Assembly (NCBI GenBank): GCA_050949415.1
Contig: JBMNFR010000009.1
Coordinates: 186,001-250,000 of the forward strand
Source: JAAZKI01 sp012799905
GTDB lineage: Bacteria; Verrucomicrobiota; Lentisphaeria; Oligosphaerales; Oligosphaeraceae
Direction of reading: 5' to 3'
Length of the DNA stretch: 64,000 nt
Positions 7,534 through 14,088 of the stretch are shown here, piece by piece. The notes beneath the pieces were generated by a model. That model searched no databases and was not told the origin of the DNA. It was given only the letters and a program-made list of their open reading frames with translations. Position 1 is the first letter of the stretch, and every line of letters begins with the position of its first letter. The position numbers and the translations under genes are program-made.

Positions 7534-7977
7534 TCACTTTTTCAGGGTCTTTGCAAGCTCTTTCAGGACGCATCTTGTCTCGTAGATGTAAACCGCCGTC
7601 TCGCGGGTGCTAAAAGCCGTCTCGGCCAAGAAGGATATGATCTGCGACGCGATGATGAAGACCACGCCGGAGACGATGAAGCCAAAGCCCCCGAAAAGGC
7701 CGAGGGCAAGCCCCGCGGCCGCCCAGGCCGGACCATGAGTGCCCCCGGCAAACATCAAGGCCAGGATATACAAGCCCCCTATGCACAGGAGGGCATATCC
7801 GATAACCCCGAGCAAAATGCTTGTGAACGGCTGCGAGAACCGCCTCGGCAGCACGGATGCGGCGGAGCCGGTCTCCGGGGGCCCCCCGGCTGAATAGACG
7901 GGCTTGGGCCCGTTGTCCGGGGGCAGTTCAATGGGCGGCTTGCGCGGCCATACGGGGGTGTCGGATTCAAGCGCCAT
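7534..7977 (-). CDS. phage membrane protein with two transmembrane segments
   Basis: The frame is open far upstream, but a strong AAAGGAGCG site lies before the ATG at 7975-7977, giving a 147-residue protein MALESDTPVWPRKPPIELPP. A Pro-rich cytoplasmic head is followed by two strongly hydrophobic helices (about 55-80 and 85-110), FTSILLGVIGYALLCIGGLY and GLALGLFGGFGFIVSGVVFI, then a short helical tail with Lys at its end. Holin or superinfection-exclusion roles are possible, but the family is not recognised. It stands alone between the nuclease gene and a terminator. Confidence 0.6.
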   Translation of the reverse strand: MALESDTPVWPRKPPIELPPDNGPKPVYSAGGPPETGSAASVLPRRFSQPFTSILLGVIGYALLCIGGLYILALMFAGGTHGPAWAAAGLALGLFGGFGFIVSGVVFIIASQIISFLAETAFSTRETAVYIYETRCVLKELAKTLKK

Positions 7978-8081
7978 GTCAACGCTCCTTTGCTTGGGTT
8001 CGTTTTTTGCATCGAGGCCTCGGGGGATTAGTGCGGCACCTACTATAGCGCAATCGGACGGCATGGCAAGCGGCAGCCGCC

Positions 8082-8597
8082 CTACGGCCATTCCCCGCCG
8101 CCGTCCCAGGGGTCGATGCGCCACTGCCTGTCCTTCGCGTCCCAGGTGGCCATGACGAAGCGGAAGCCGCGGCCGTCCCATTCGAGGGCGGCGCGCCTGT
8201 AGCGCTCGACGCCCTGCTCCCATCCGGGGCCGCGGTAGCCGCCCTTGACCTCGAAGACGTGGACGGGGCCGCCCTCGGGCAGGGCGAGGAAGTCGGGGGT
8301 GTAGGTGCCGCCGCCCTTCAGCTCGAAGAACCGGGGCGGCTGCGGCAGGATGACGAGGCGGCCGGGGGCGCGCAGGAGCACCTCGCGGTGGAAGCGCGCC
8401 TCGGTCTTGTTGCACTTCTCCAGCCGCGTGGCCTCCCGGACGACCTTCCGGCCCGGCGGGGCCGAGGCGGCCGCGGCGGCCTTGGCGGACTTTGGCGCCG
8501 CAACGCCCGTCTCCACGGACAAATGCGGATTCAGGCGCAAAAAGGCGGCGGAGGCGCCCTCGACGATTGAAGAAGCTGTGGGTCGCTTGCGGGACAT
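8082..8597 (-). CDS. phage PD-(D/E)XK endonuclease-like protein (DUF1064-like)
   Basis: The 171-residue protein has NKTEARFHREVLL (about residues 63-75) and then the nuclease core YTPDFLALPEGGPVHVFEVK, that is PD followed by E-x-K about 15 residues later. The order and spacing match DUF1064-type phage endonucleases, thought to act in recombination or branch processing. An AAAGGAAG ribosome site precedes the ATG at 8597. It lies downstream of the primase-helicase gene across an unusual AT-rich repeat region. Substrate is unknown. Confidence 0.7.
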   Translation of the reverse strand: MSRKRPTASSIVEGASAAFLRLNPHLSVETGVAAPKSAKAAAAASAPPGRKVVREATRLEKCNKTEARFHREVLLRAPGRLVILPQPPRFFELKGGGTYTPDFLALPEGGPVHVFEVKGGYRGPGWEQGVERYRRAALEWDGRGFRFVMATWDAKDRQWRIDPWDGGGEWP

Positions 8598-8619
8598 GGC
8601 TTCCTTTCAGGGCTGCGGG

Positions 8620-8747
8620 GCCTGTTAGTTAGATAGGTAGATGTGCCCTTATATATACATATATTTATCTAACTAACTAACTAACGTCATATAGATAGAT
8701 AAGTAGTACCACCCCCTATAAATGGGGGTACGTGCTTTTATCTATCT
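8620..8747. other. AT-rich inverted-repeat region, candidate replication origin
   Basis: This island in GC-rich phage DNA has GTTAGTTAGATA (8624-8635) matched by inverted TATCTAACTAAC (8666-8677), an AACTAACTAACTAAC run and an ATATATACATATAT core. A second pair, AGATAGATAA (8693-8702) and TTATCTATCT (8738-8747), flanks a CCCCC-N7-GGGGG hairpin (8712-8728). It abuts the stop codon of the primase-helicase gene. Iterated AT-rich repeats beside a replication gene suggest an origin; the hairpin alone could instead be an mRNA 3' structure. Confidence 0.45.
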
Positions 8748-10681
8748 TGACGTAAGGCGTAGCAGTTTACTCTTTTACCTTCCGTATTAAGCTTTTTGGC
8801 CTCAAATTCACCGGTCATCTTGATGTGACTGTTGAGCAGCCTTCCGAGCCCCACTGGCGACAGCTTCAGGTTGGCCGCCTCTATCAGCTGCTGGGCCGTG
8901 TACCATTCGCCCGGCTGCATGGCCTGTCGGACTCTGGTGATGGTGTCGTCGCGGGCTGCCTCCCTCGCCTCGGCCGCGGCGGCCTTCTCGGCCTCCTCGG
9001 CCGCGGCCTTCTCCTCCTGCATGGCGGCGAGGTCGTCGGCGTTCAGGGGGGCGCAGTACCAGTCGTCGAAGACGAAGTGGAGCTTTTCGCCTGCCCTGGT
9101 GTGGTTGGACTTGCGGCATTCGAGGGTGAAGACCTCGGTCTTCGGGTCGCGGGTGATGATGAACACCTGGCGGTAGATGCCGGCGTTGGCGGACGAGCCG
9201 GAGTACTCGAGGCCGGCCTTGTTGGTGTGCGAGATCATGACCCACTGGCACCGGGCCTCCTCGCAGAAGCGGGTGAGGAGCGAGCCGAAGGCGTTGACCA
9301 TGGCGCGGTCGTTCTCGTTCTCGGGGAAGAACTTGGACGCATGGTCGGCGACGACGAGGGTGACGCCCCTCTCCCTGACCCGTTCGAGGAGCAGGCGGTA
9401 GCCGGGCCCCTCGACGAGGCGGCCGGACTGGCGGCTCCTGAGGCAGAAGGCGAAGTCCTCCCCTCCGAGGTACATGAACTCGGCCTCGTGCTCCTTGTCC
9501 CCCTCCGGGTTGATGCGGCTTGTGTTGCGGCTGGCGCGGTGGAAGAGGTCGTCGACGGAGTCCTCGAAGGTGATGTAGAGCCCCTTGACCTGGGTGGTGG
9601 GGAGGCCGAGGAACGGCCTGCCGAGGCTGGCCTCGCGGCAGAGCTGCGCGCCCAGGAGGGACTTGGCGGTGCCGGGGGCGGCGGCGATCATGACGGGCTG
9701 GTGGGTGTGGGGGATGAGGCCCTGCACGAGCCACGGCCGGGGCGGCGGCTCCCTGCCGATGAACTGGGCGAAGCTGCCGCAGACCGGGTTCCACTTCCCC
9801 TCGGCCTCGGCCCGGGCGTCCGAGTTGGCCAGCGCCGAGACGGCGGCGAAGGAGCGCTCCTCGCCGGCCGCGCCGAAGTCGCCCATGTCGGCGTAGGCGG
9901 AGTGGATGGTGGCCTTCGCCTCGCGCTCCGGCAGGTCGGCGACGAAGTCGGCGCCCTCCAGGAGGATTTCCCAGGCGGCCTCCTCGGAGACGCCCTCCTT
10001 GCAGCACTCCCGCGCCATTCGGTAGAGGCTGTTGTTGCGCTCGCCCTCGGCGACGGGCGGCCACTGGCCGACGAGCCCCCGGGCGGCGGCGAGCTTCGCC
10101 GGCGTGTCGGGCACGATGTCGGGGGGCGGCGCCGAGCCGCGCCGGCGCGGCTGCCAGGGCTTGCCGTACGCCTCCCTGAACCATTCGGGCAGGGGCGCTA
10201 CGGGGCCGCCGCGGACGGCCTCGTAGCGGCCGCGGGGGGTGACGGAGTCCGGGATGACGACGTAGCCGCCGCCGGACTTGACGTCGATGCCGTCGCGGAG
10301 GGCGTTGCGGCTGCCGAGGCCCTTGGCGCGGTAGTAGCGGTGCTCGCCGCCGGAGGGCGTGCGCACCGTGAACGTCTCCGGCAGGCGCGCGCCGTTCTCG
10401 TTCTCCAGGATTTTGAGGGATTCCGGGCCGGAGACGACCGTGCCGTCCTTCCGGCGCCGGCCGACGTCGAGGTCGACGACGAGGAGGCCGGCACGGCCCA
10501 GGGCGCAGCCGAAGTTCGTCCCCGGCCACCTCGCCGCCCATTCCCGTATCTGCGCCTCGCCGGTGGCGGCTTGGTTCTCCCAGTCCTTGATGCGCGGCCT
10601 CTTGTCGTCGCCGACCGGGAACACCGGCCAGCCCTGGCCGGCGCAGGCGAGCGCGGCCTTCAGGCGGATGTCGTCGCTCAT
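8738..10681 (-). CDS. bifunctional prim-pol / RepA-like helicase
   Basis: A 647-residue replication protein. Residues 1-175 are a primase-polymerase domain: GWPVFPVGDDKRP, the metal-binding DLD at 70-72, and SGGEHRYY at 110-117. After a helical linker, about residue 315 onward is an AAA_25/RecA-like helicase with a P-loop APGTAKS near 335 and YITFEDS (Walker B region), VVADHASKFF and VMISHTNKAG. The P-loop has Ala where most have Gly before Lys, as in several RepA-type ATPases. It would prime and unwind at the phage origin. It overlaps the upstream HTH gene by 4 bp (ATGA) and so belongs to the early leftward operon. Confidence 0.88.
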   Translation of the reverse strand: MSDDIRLKAALACAGQGWPVFPVGDDKRPRIKDWENQAATGEAQIREWAARWPGTNFGCALGRAGLLVVDLDVGRRRKDGTVVSGPESLKILENENGARLPETFTVRTPSGGEHRYYRAKGLGSRNALRDGIDVKSGGGYVVIPDSVTPRGRYEAVRGGPVAPLPEWFREAYGKPWQPRRRGSAPPPDIVPDTPAKLAAARGLVGQWPPVAEGERNNSLYRMARECCKEGVSEEAAWEILLEGADFVADLPEREAKATIHSAYADMGDFGAAGEERSFAAVSALANSDARAEAEGKWNPVCGSFAQFIGREPPPRPWLVQGLIPHTHQPVMIAAAPGTAKSLLGAQLCREASLGRPFLGLPTTQVKGLYITFEDSVDDLFHRASRNTSRINPEGDKEHEAEFMYLGGEDFAFCLRSRQSGRLVEGPGYRLLLERVRERGVTLVVADHASKFFPENENDRAMVNAFGSLLTRFCEEARCQWVMISHTNKAGLEYSGSSANAGIYRQVFIITRDPKTEVFTLECRKSNHTRAGEKLHFVFDDWYCAPLNADDLAAMQEEKAAAEEAEKAAAAEAREAARDDTITRVRQAMQPGEWYTAQQLIEAANLKLSPVGLGRLLNSHIKMTGEFEAKKLNTEGKRVNCYALRQDR

Positions 10682-10977
10682 GGCCGGCTCCCCTTCCCGC
10701 CCGCCTTGCGCGGGCGCTTCTCGGCAGGGCGGGGACGCGGGCTTTTGGGCTGGCCGCCGGGGAACCAGGTGTTGACGGGCACGCCGGGCTTGTACTCGTA
10801 GAGCAGCTGCCAGCGCGTGATGGGAAGGCCCATCCGGATGAAGGCGGCCTCCAGAAGAGCGGCCTGCTCCAGGGTCGGCCGCCGTCGGCCGTTCAGGATG
10901 TTGCTGACAAGGGGCTGGTTCAGGCCGGTCTCACGGACAATCCGGGAAGGCAGGCCGCGGGGGTGGAAATGCGCCAT
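10678..10977 (-). CDS. Cro-like XRE-family HTH protein
   Basis: The 99-residue protein has a classic HTH, LPSRIVRETGLNQPLVSNIL then NGRRRPTLEQAALLEAAF (residues about 9-46), and a basic Pro/Lys-rich tail. The ATG at 10977 follows AAAGGAG. It is the first gene of the leftward operon, directly below a promoter whose start region is overlapped by an operator, and it faces the repressor gene at 11156, the position of Cro in lambdoid switches. It probably competes for the TTACAC-GTGTAA operators; that specificity is inferred from position only. Confidence 0.75.
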   Translation of the reverse strand: MAHFHPRGLPSRIVRETGLNQPLVSNILNGRRRPTLEQAALLEAAFIRMGLPITRWQLLYEYKPGVPVNTWFPGGQPKSPRPRPAEKRPRKAGGKGSRP

Positions 10978-11019
10978 GAAATAGACTCCTTTGGTCGGGG
11001 ATGGGACACTCTCAAAAAA

Positions 11020-11033
11020 TTACACAGGTGTTA
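11020..11033. promoter_or_regulatory. repressor operator, leftward promoter
   Basis: TTACACAGGTGTTA has arms TTACAC and GTGTTA with one mismatch from a perfect palindrome. It lies 3 bp beyond the leftward -10 box and covers the expected transcription start. A near-identical site occurs at 11800. Confidence 0.65.
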
Positions 11034-11036
11034 TTA

Positions 11037-11064
11037 ACTATAGTCCGCCGCAAAACGATGTCAA
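11037..11064 (-). promoter_or_regulatory. early leftward promoter
   Basis: Minus strand TTGACA (11059-11064), 16-bp spacer, TATAGT (11037-11042). It reads into the Cro-like and primase genes and is followed at once by the 14-bp operator at 11020-11033. Confidence 0.7.
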
Positions 11065-11155
11065 ATTCTTTTTATATTGAAAATGCTATATTTATGTAAG
11101 GGGCGACACATGGGCGTGCCCCTAAGCACCTAAGAACTAAAACCGGAGGTGTTCT

Positions 11156-11686
11156 ATGGGCAGGCAGACATTTTCGAAGATGGAAAGTTATGCGGTGGCG
11201 GCAACGGATGGCCTTATTGCTTTCCGCGGCTTAAAGCAGTATGAAGTAAATGACGGAGCCGGCCTCCCAAAAAACCTACTGAATATGCTGCTGCGAGGCC
11301 ATCGTGCGTGGAATCTTGAGAACGTAGAGGCCCTCTGCAATTTTTTCGATCTGGAGCCTGACGAGTTTTTTCGCATTGGCCGCATTTTTTGCAACGGCCT
11401 GCCGCCGTATCCGGCTTCTGATGAGCTTTTAGGCACGAAACCAGGCAGCCGCGAACGCTTTGCGCTCCTGTATGAGCGGGCGGCCCTGGGCACCTGGCTG
11501 CCCAAGGTCTATGACGCCAAGGCGGCCGCGGCCTGGTCACCGCCTGCCTTCACGGCCTACCAGAAGGGCAAGCTGGGCGATGACGTCATGTTCGCCGCCC
11601 TCGCTGACATGGTGCGGCGCCTGGAGACCAATCCCGGCCTGACACCGAAGGAGATCGCCAGCACCTTCGGGCTGCTGCGCGATTGA
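11156..11686 (+). CDS. CI-like prophage repressor
   Basis: This 176-residue protein is preceded by GGAGGTG. An XRE-like HTH lies at about residues 20-75, with GLPKNLLNMLLRGHRAWNLE, VEALCNFFDLEPDEFFRIG. The C-terminal part is helical and shows no Ser-Lys peptidase motif of the LexA/CI kind, so induction would not be by self-cleavage. The gene is divergent from the Cro-like gene, ends in a strong terminator at 11704, and is flanked by operators at 11020 and 11800. This makes it the best candidate for the lysogeny repressor. Base composition is clearly lower in GC at its 5' half than in its neighbours. Confidence 0.72.
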   Translation: MGRQTFSKMESYAVAATDGLIAFRGLKQYEVNDGAGLPKNLLNMLLRGHRAWNLENVEALCNFFDLEPDEFFRIGRIFCNGLPPYPASDELLGTKPGSRERFALLYERAALGTWLPKVYDAKAAAAWSPPAFTAYQKGKLGDDVMFAALADMVRRLETNPGLTPKEIASTFGLLRD

Positions 11687-11703
11687 CGCTCACAGGCCCT
11701 CGC

Positions 11704-11734
11704 GCCCCCGGCAAGGACGCCGGGGGCTTTTTTT
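11704..11734 (+). terminator. intrinsic terminator of the repressor gene
   Basis: GCCCCCGGC (11704-11712), a 6-nt loop, GCCGGGGGC (11719-11727) and seven T (11728-11734): a textbook rho-independent terminator. Confidence 0.92.
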
Positions 11735-11753
11735 GTGCCTGAGTCGAAAAAAA

Positions 11754-11767
11754 TTACACCTGAGAGA
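11754..11767. promoter_or_regulatory. weak operator half-site
   Basis: TTACACCTGAGAGA keeps one good arm (TTACAC) of the operator at 11800, 46 bp upstream of it. Spacing and shared arm suggest a cooperative auxiliary site. Confidence 0.4.
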
Positions 11768-11788
11768 GCTTTTTTTTGATTTTTCGAC

Positions 11789-11816
11789 TTGCAAAAAAGT
11801 TACACTGGTGTAATTT
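11789..11816 (+). promoter_or_regulatory. early rightward promoter with embedded operator
   Basis: TTGCAA (11789-11794), a 16-bp spacer and TAATTT (11811-11816). The operator TTACACTGGTGTAA (11800-11813), with perfect TTACAC/GTGTAA arms, fills the spacer and touches the -10 box, so bound repressor would block polymerase. It reads toward the gene at 11908. Confidence 0.62.
11800..11813. promoter_or_regulatory. repressor operator, rightward promoter
   Basis: TTACACTGGTGTAA, a 14-bp site with perfect 6-bp inverted arms, the best copy of the phage operator. Confidence 0.72.
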
Positions 11817-11907
11817 TATTCACATCACCTCGATTTGTGTTTTAGTTTGGCCTTTGGCGGTTGGGGCGCCGCCGGGGCCTTGCCGGGCCAAGGAAAGGAG
11901 TCGCGGA

Positions 11908-12486
11908 ATGGAAGATAAGAAGAAGAACGACATCGCCACCAAGCCCCTAAACGCCGGCCAGCGCGTCGCCGCGCGCGGTGTCCTGTGCGGCGCCCTCGCC
12001 GACGGCAGCTCCGTCATGGACTGGCTGTCGGGGACGCCCAACCAGAGCCTGGCCTGCGGCGACATCACGCCGTTGCAGTGGTGGGGGGGCTTCAAGAAAT
12101 GGCACCAGCGGCCTCTGCGGGCGGACGACCCGCATGCCGAAGTGCGCCGCGACATCGAGTGGGCTTGTGCCCGCGCCCTGATGTGCGCCATCGGCGCGCC
12201 TGGATTGTCCGGCCTTGGCATCGTTGACTACACCGAGCCGGATAAATGGCTGGACATAGCCTACAAGCTGGCCAAGGAGCTGCGCGAACGGGAGGAGGGG
12301 CGCGGGGGGAAGAGCACGTGGCCGGCCGAGAGGCTGGCGCTGGCGGAGCGCCAGCTTGACGCCGCCCGACGGATTATCGCCATCCTCAACGAGTTCGAGG
12401 ACGAAGGCGGCGATCCCGCCGTCTACCGCAACCTCCAGTGCGAAGTGCTTGCGGCCGTGAAAACCATATACCGGGTCGAGGACTGA
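11908..12486 (+). CDS. early phage protein of unknown function
   Basis: The ATG at 11908 follows AAGGAG and gives 192 residues (MEDKKKNDIATKPLNAGQRV). The frame could extend to 11776, but that part crosses the operator/promoter. The middle is Trp-rich (ITPLQWWGGFKKWHQRP) and the C-terminus is helical with ERLALAERQLDAARRIIAIL. No known domain is recognised. It is the first gene after the operator-controlled rightward promoter, so it should be expressed early on induction. Early first genes are often host-takeover or regulatory factors, which is only a guess here. Confidence 0.6.
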   Translation: MEDKKKNDIATKPLNAGQRVAARGVLCGALADGSSVMDWLSGTPNQSLACGDITPLQWWGGFKKWHQRPLRADDPHAEVRRDIEWACARALMCAIGAPGLSGLGIVDYTEPDKWLDIAYKLAKELREREEGRGGKSTWPAERLALAERQLDAARRIIAILNEFEDEGGDPAVYRNLQCEVLAAVKTIYRVED

Positions 12487-12511
12487 CCCGAAGGGAGGGG
12501 AGATGATGAAG

Positions 12512-13132
12512 TCAGAAGTATCGTCTGACCTGCTGGGAAAAGGACTCCTCCAGCTTGGTCGGCGGCAAGACCCAGCGCCCGCACTCCGGGCAGTACCAGC
12601 CCTCGCCGTCCGGCCTGGCCTTGAGCTGGCGCACCTCGCCTTTCTCAAGCCCGCACTTGATGCAGAACCTCTTGGCGCGGTTTCCCCGCTTGCGGACGAG
12701 CGCGTCCAGCGCGCCGTCCCTCTCGAATTTCTTCCTGACGTCCTCTATCGCCTTTTCCAGCCTTTCCTTCCCGGCGGCCTCCTTCGCCTTGCGCTCATTT
12801 TCCTCGGCAATCGCTTTCGCCTGCTGGTCGCGGTCGTGCTGGCGCTGCTTCTCGGCGTTCCTTTCGGCTTCCAGGGCGGCCTTGGCGTCGGCCAGGCTTT
12901 TCAATGCGGCGGCCCTTGCGGCCTTGGCGGAAATCATCGCCGCCTCGGCTTTTTTCCACTCGGCACGGCCGGTGGAGAAGAAATGGCAAGCCCACCAGCC
13001 GGCGACGCCGCCAGTCAGCAGGCCGAAGACGAGAATCCTGGCGCTTTCGGGAAACTCAAGGAGTTTTGCCATCAGATTTGGCACAAGTACTACCGCGAGG
13101 CTGATGACGAACTGGATGAAGGTCGCCGACAT
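12512..13132 (-). CDS. membrane coiled-coil zinc-ribbon protein, inverted cargo gene
   Basis: A 206-residue protein on the strand opposite its neighbours, with its own AAAGGAG site before the ATG at 13132. Two hydrophobic segments (about 4-22 and 33-50) are followed by a long Ala/Lys/Glu coiled coil (about 55-140) and a C-terminal zinc ribbon with CIKCG and CPECG. This order (membrane anchor, rod, metal-binding head) suggests a cytoplasmic sensor or tether. A single reversed gene inside the early operon is typical of a moron expressed from the prophage. The plus-strand frame covering the same bases has no domain logic and was rejected. Confidence 0.68.
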   Translation of the reverse strand: MSATFIQFVISLAVVLVPNLMAKLLEFPESARILVFGLLTGGVAGWWACHFFSTGRAEWKKAEAAMISAKAARAAALKSLADAKAALEAERNAEKQRQHDRDQQAKAIAEENERKAKEAAGKERLEKAIEDVRKKFERDGALDALVRKRGNRAKRFCIKCGLEKGEVRQLKARPDGEGWYCPECGRWVLPPTKLEESFSQQVRRYF

Positions 13133-13284
13133 GCGCAGCTCCTTTTGCTTGGTTTATGGCTTGGATTTTCCCTGGGCTACATGGCCAATGCTGCTTACCA
13201 GAGATTTTCCCCCTTGGACGATAACGATAAGCCGGAAACGCCAAAAAGCAAAGGCACCGCCCCGGATGAAAGGGAGGGCTGACC

Positions 13285-13398
13285 ATGCTTGACATCATCA
13301 CTGCTATGCTCTGCGCCCTCGTCGTCGGCAACCTCGGGCTTCTGGCGGCCTGGGGCGTCGGCGGGATTATATGGCACCTATTCAAGAAGGAGGACTGA
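13285..13398 (+). CDS. 37-residue membrane microprotein
   Basis: Reads MLDIITAMLCALVVGNLGLL, then AAWGVGGIIWHLFKKED: one transmembrane helix with a charged C-terminal KKED tail. An AAAGGGAGGG site lies upstream, and its stop is one base before the ATG of the Tad2-like gene (TGAC ATG), so the two are tightly coupled. The 3' end of this gene also holds that gene's AAGGAGG site. Function unknown. Confidence 0.6.
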   Translation: MLDIITAMLCALVVGNLGLLAAWGVGGIIWHLFKKED

Positions 13399-13399
13399 C

Positions 13400-13717
13400 A
13401 TGGGACATTCGCATCGAGTTACGGGACTTGACTTTGGGCAGGCCATCAAGGCCCTGAAGGACGGCCTGCGCGTCGCCCGGGCGGGCTGGAACGGCAAGGG
13501 CATGTATCTGTGGCTGCTGCCCGCCGAGACTGTACGGGCCGACTGGTGCCGGGAGCCGCACCTGCGCAAGCTGGCTGAAGACAACGGCGGCGCCATCGAG
13601 GCGCTGGGCAGCATTCGCATGCTCACCGCCGACAGGAAGGTTCTCACCGGCTGGCTGGCGAGCCAGACCGACATCCTTTCCGAGGACTGGGAAATCGTGG
13701 GGGAAGGGCAGCCATGA
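13400..13717 (+). CDS. tad2: Tad2-family anti-Thoeris protein (DUF2829)
   Basis: This 105-residue protein shows the whole DUF2829 signature: DFGQAIKALKDGLRVARAGW (11-30) with NGKGMYLWLL, RMLTAD (73-78) and GWLASQTDILSEDWEIV (84-100). DUF2829 is the Tad2 family, cytoplasmic tetramers that bind and sequester the glycocyclic ADP-ribose signals made by Thoeris TIR proteins, so the effector is not switched on. Here a 25-residue Cys- and charge-containing insert between the two conserved blocks is somewhat longer than a minimal member. The start follows AAGGAGG. It is flanked by two membrane microproteins in the early operon, a sensible place for an anti-defence gene. Activity and ligand are inferred from the family. 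Confidence 0.86.
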   Translation: MGHSHRVTGLDFGQAIKALKDGLRVARAGWNGKGMYLWLLPAETVRADWCREPHLRKLAEDNGGAIEALGSIRMLTADRKVLTGWLASQTDILSEDWEIVGEGQP

Positions 13718-13899
13718 TTGACGCCGCTTTGATAGACTCCCTCGCCGCGCTGTTCCTGCTGGCGGTCGGGGTCACGATTTTTGTCGCCTATGTCGCGATT
13801 GCGCTTAGCGCGACAAAGGATGAGGTCGAGCGCATCATGCGCGATGACCAGGAAGACGAAAACCCGGAAACGGAAACCGATTCGACTGCCCGCCCCTAA
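13714..13899 (+). CDS. 61-residue single-pass membrane protein
   Basis: Begins MIDAALIDSLAALFLLAVGV, giving one transmembrane helix (about 9-33), followed by an acidic cytoplasmic tail rich in Asp and Glu. It overlaps the Tad2-like gene by 4 bp (ATGA), so the two are translated together. No family is recognised. The coupling of membrane microproteins on both sides of Tad2 is notable. Confidence 0.6.
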   Translation: MIDAALIDSLAALFLLAVGVTIFVAYVAIALSATKDEVERIMRDDQEDENPETETDSTARP

Positions 13900-14088
13900 T
13901 TTCCCTCCGCCGGAGTAAACCGTCGCTCCGGCGGCAGCCGCGCCTGCAATTCCCGTTGGCGTCAATGCGGAGCCGGGGGGCGCGTACAATACCCCGGCGC
14001 CTTTCCATCGCGGCAAGCCCTGCCTCTGCCGCGCGTAATTGACGCAAGCAGGGCAATTCACTGAAACCTGAAGGACTGATTTTCCATT
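13900..14088. other. 189-bp gap with a strong hairpin
   Basis: CCGCCGGAG (13907-13915), a 10-nt loop and CTCCGGCGG (13926-13934) make a perfect 9-bp stem right after the preceding stop. No U tract follows, so it is not a standard intrinsic terminator; mRNA stabilisation or rho-linked ending is possible. The rest holds no reading frame. Confidence 0.5.

Noticed and set aside
8825..10801. Plus-strand frame of 658 codons
   Set aside because: Antisense to the prim-pol/helicase, which has clear catalytic motifs.
12503..13282. Plus-strand frame of 259 codons over the zinc-ribbon gene
   Set aside because: The minus-strand gene has a ribosome site, transmembrane segments, coiled coil and CxxC pairs; the plus frame has none. 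Its last 50 codons (transmembrane-like) have no usable start, so no gene is called.
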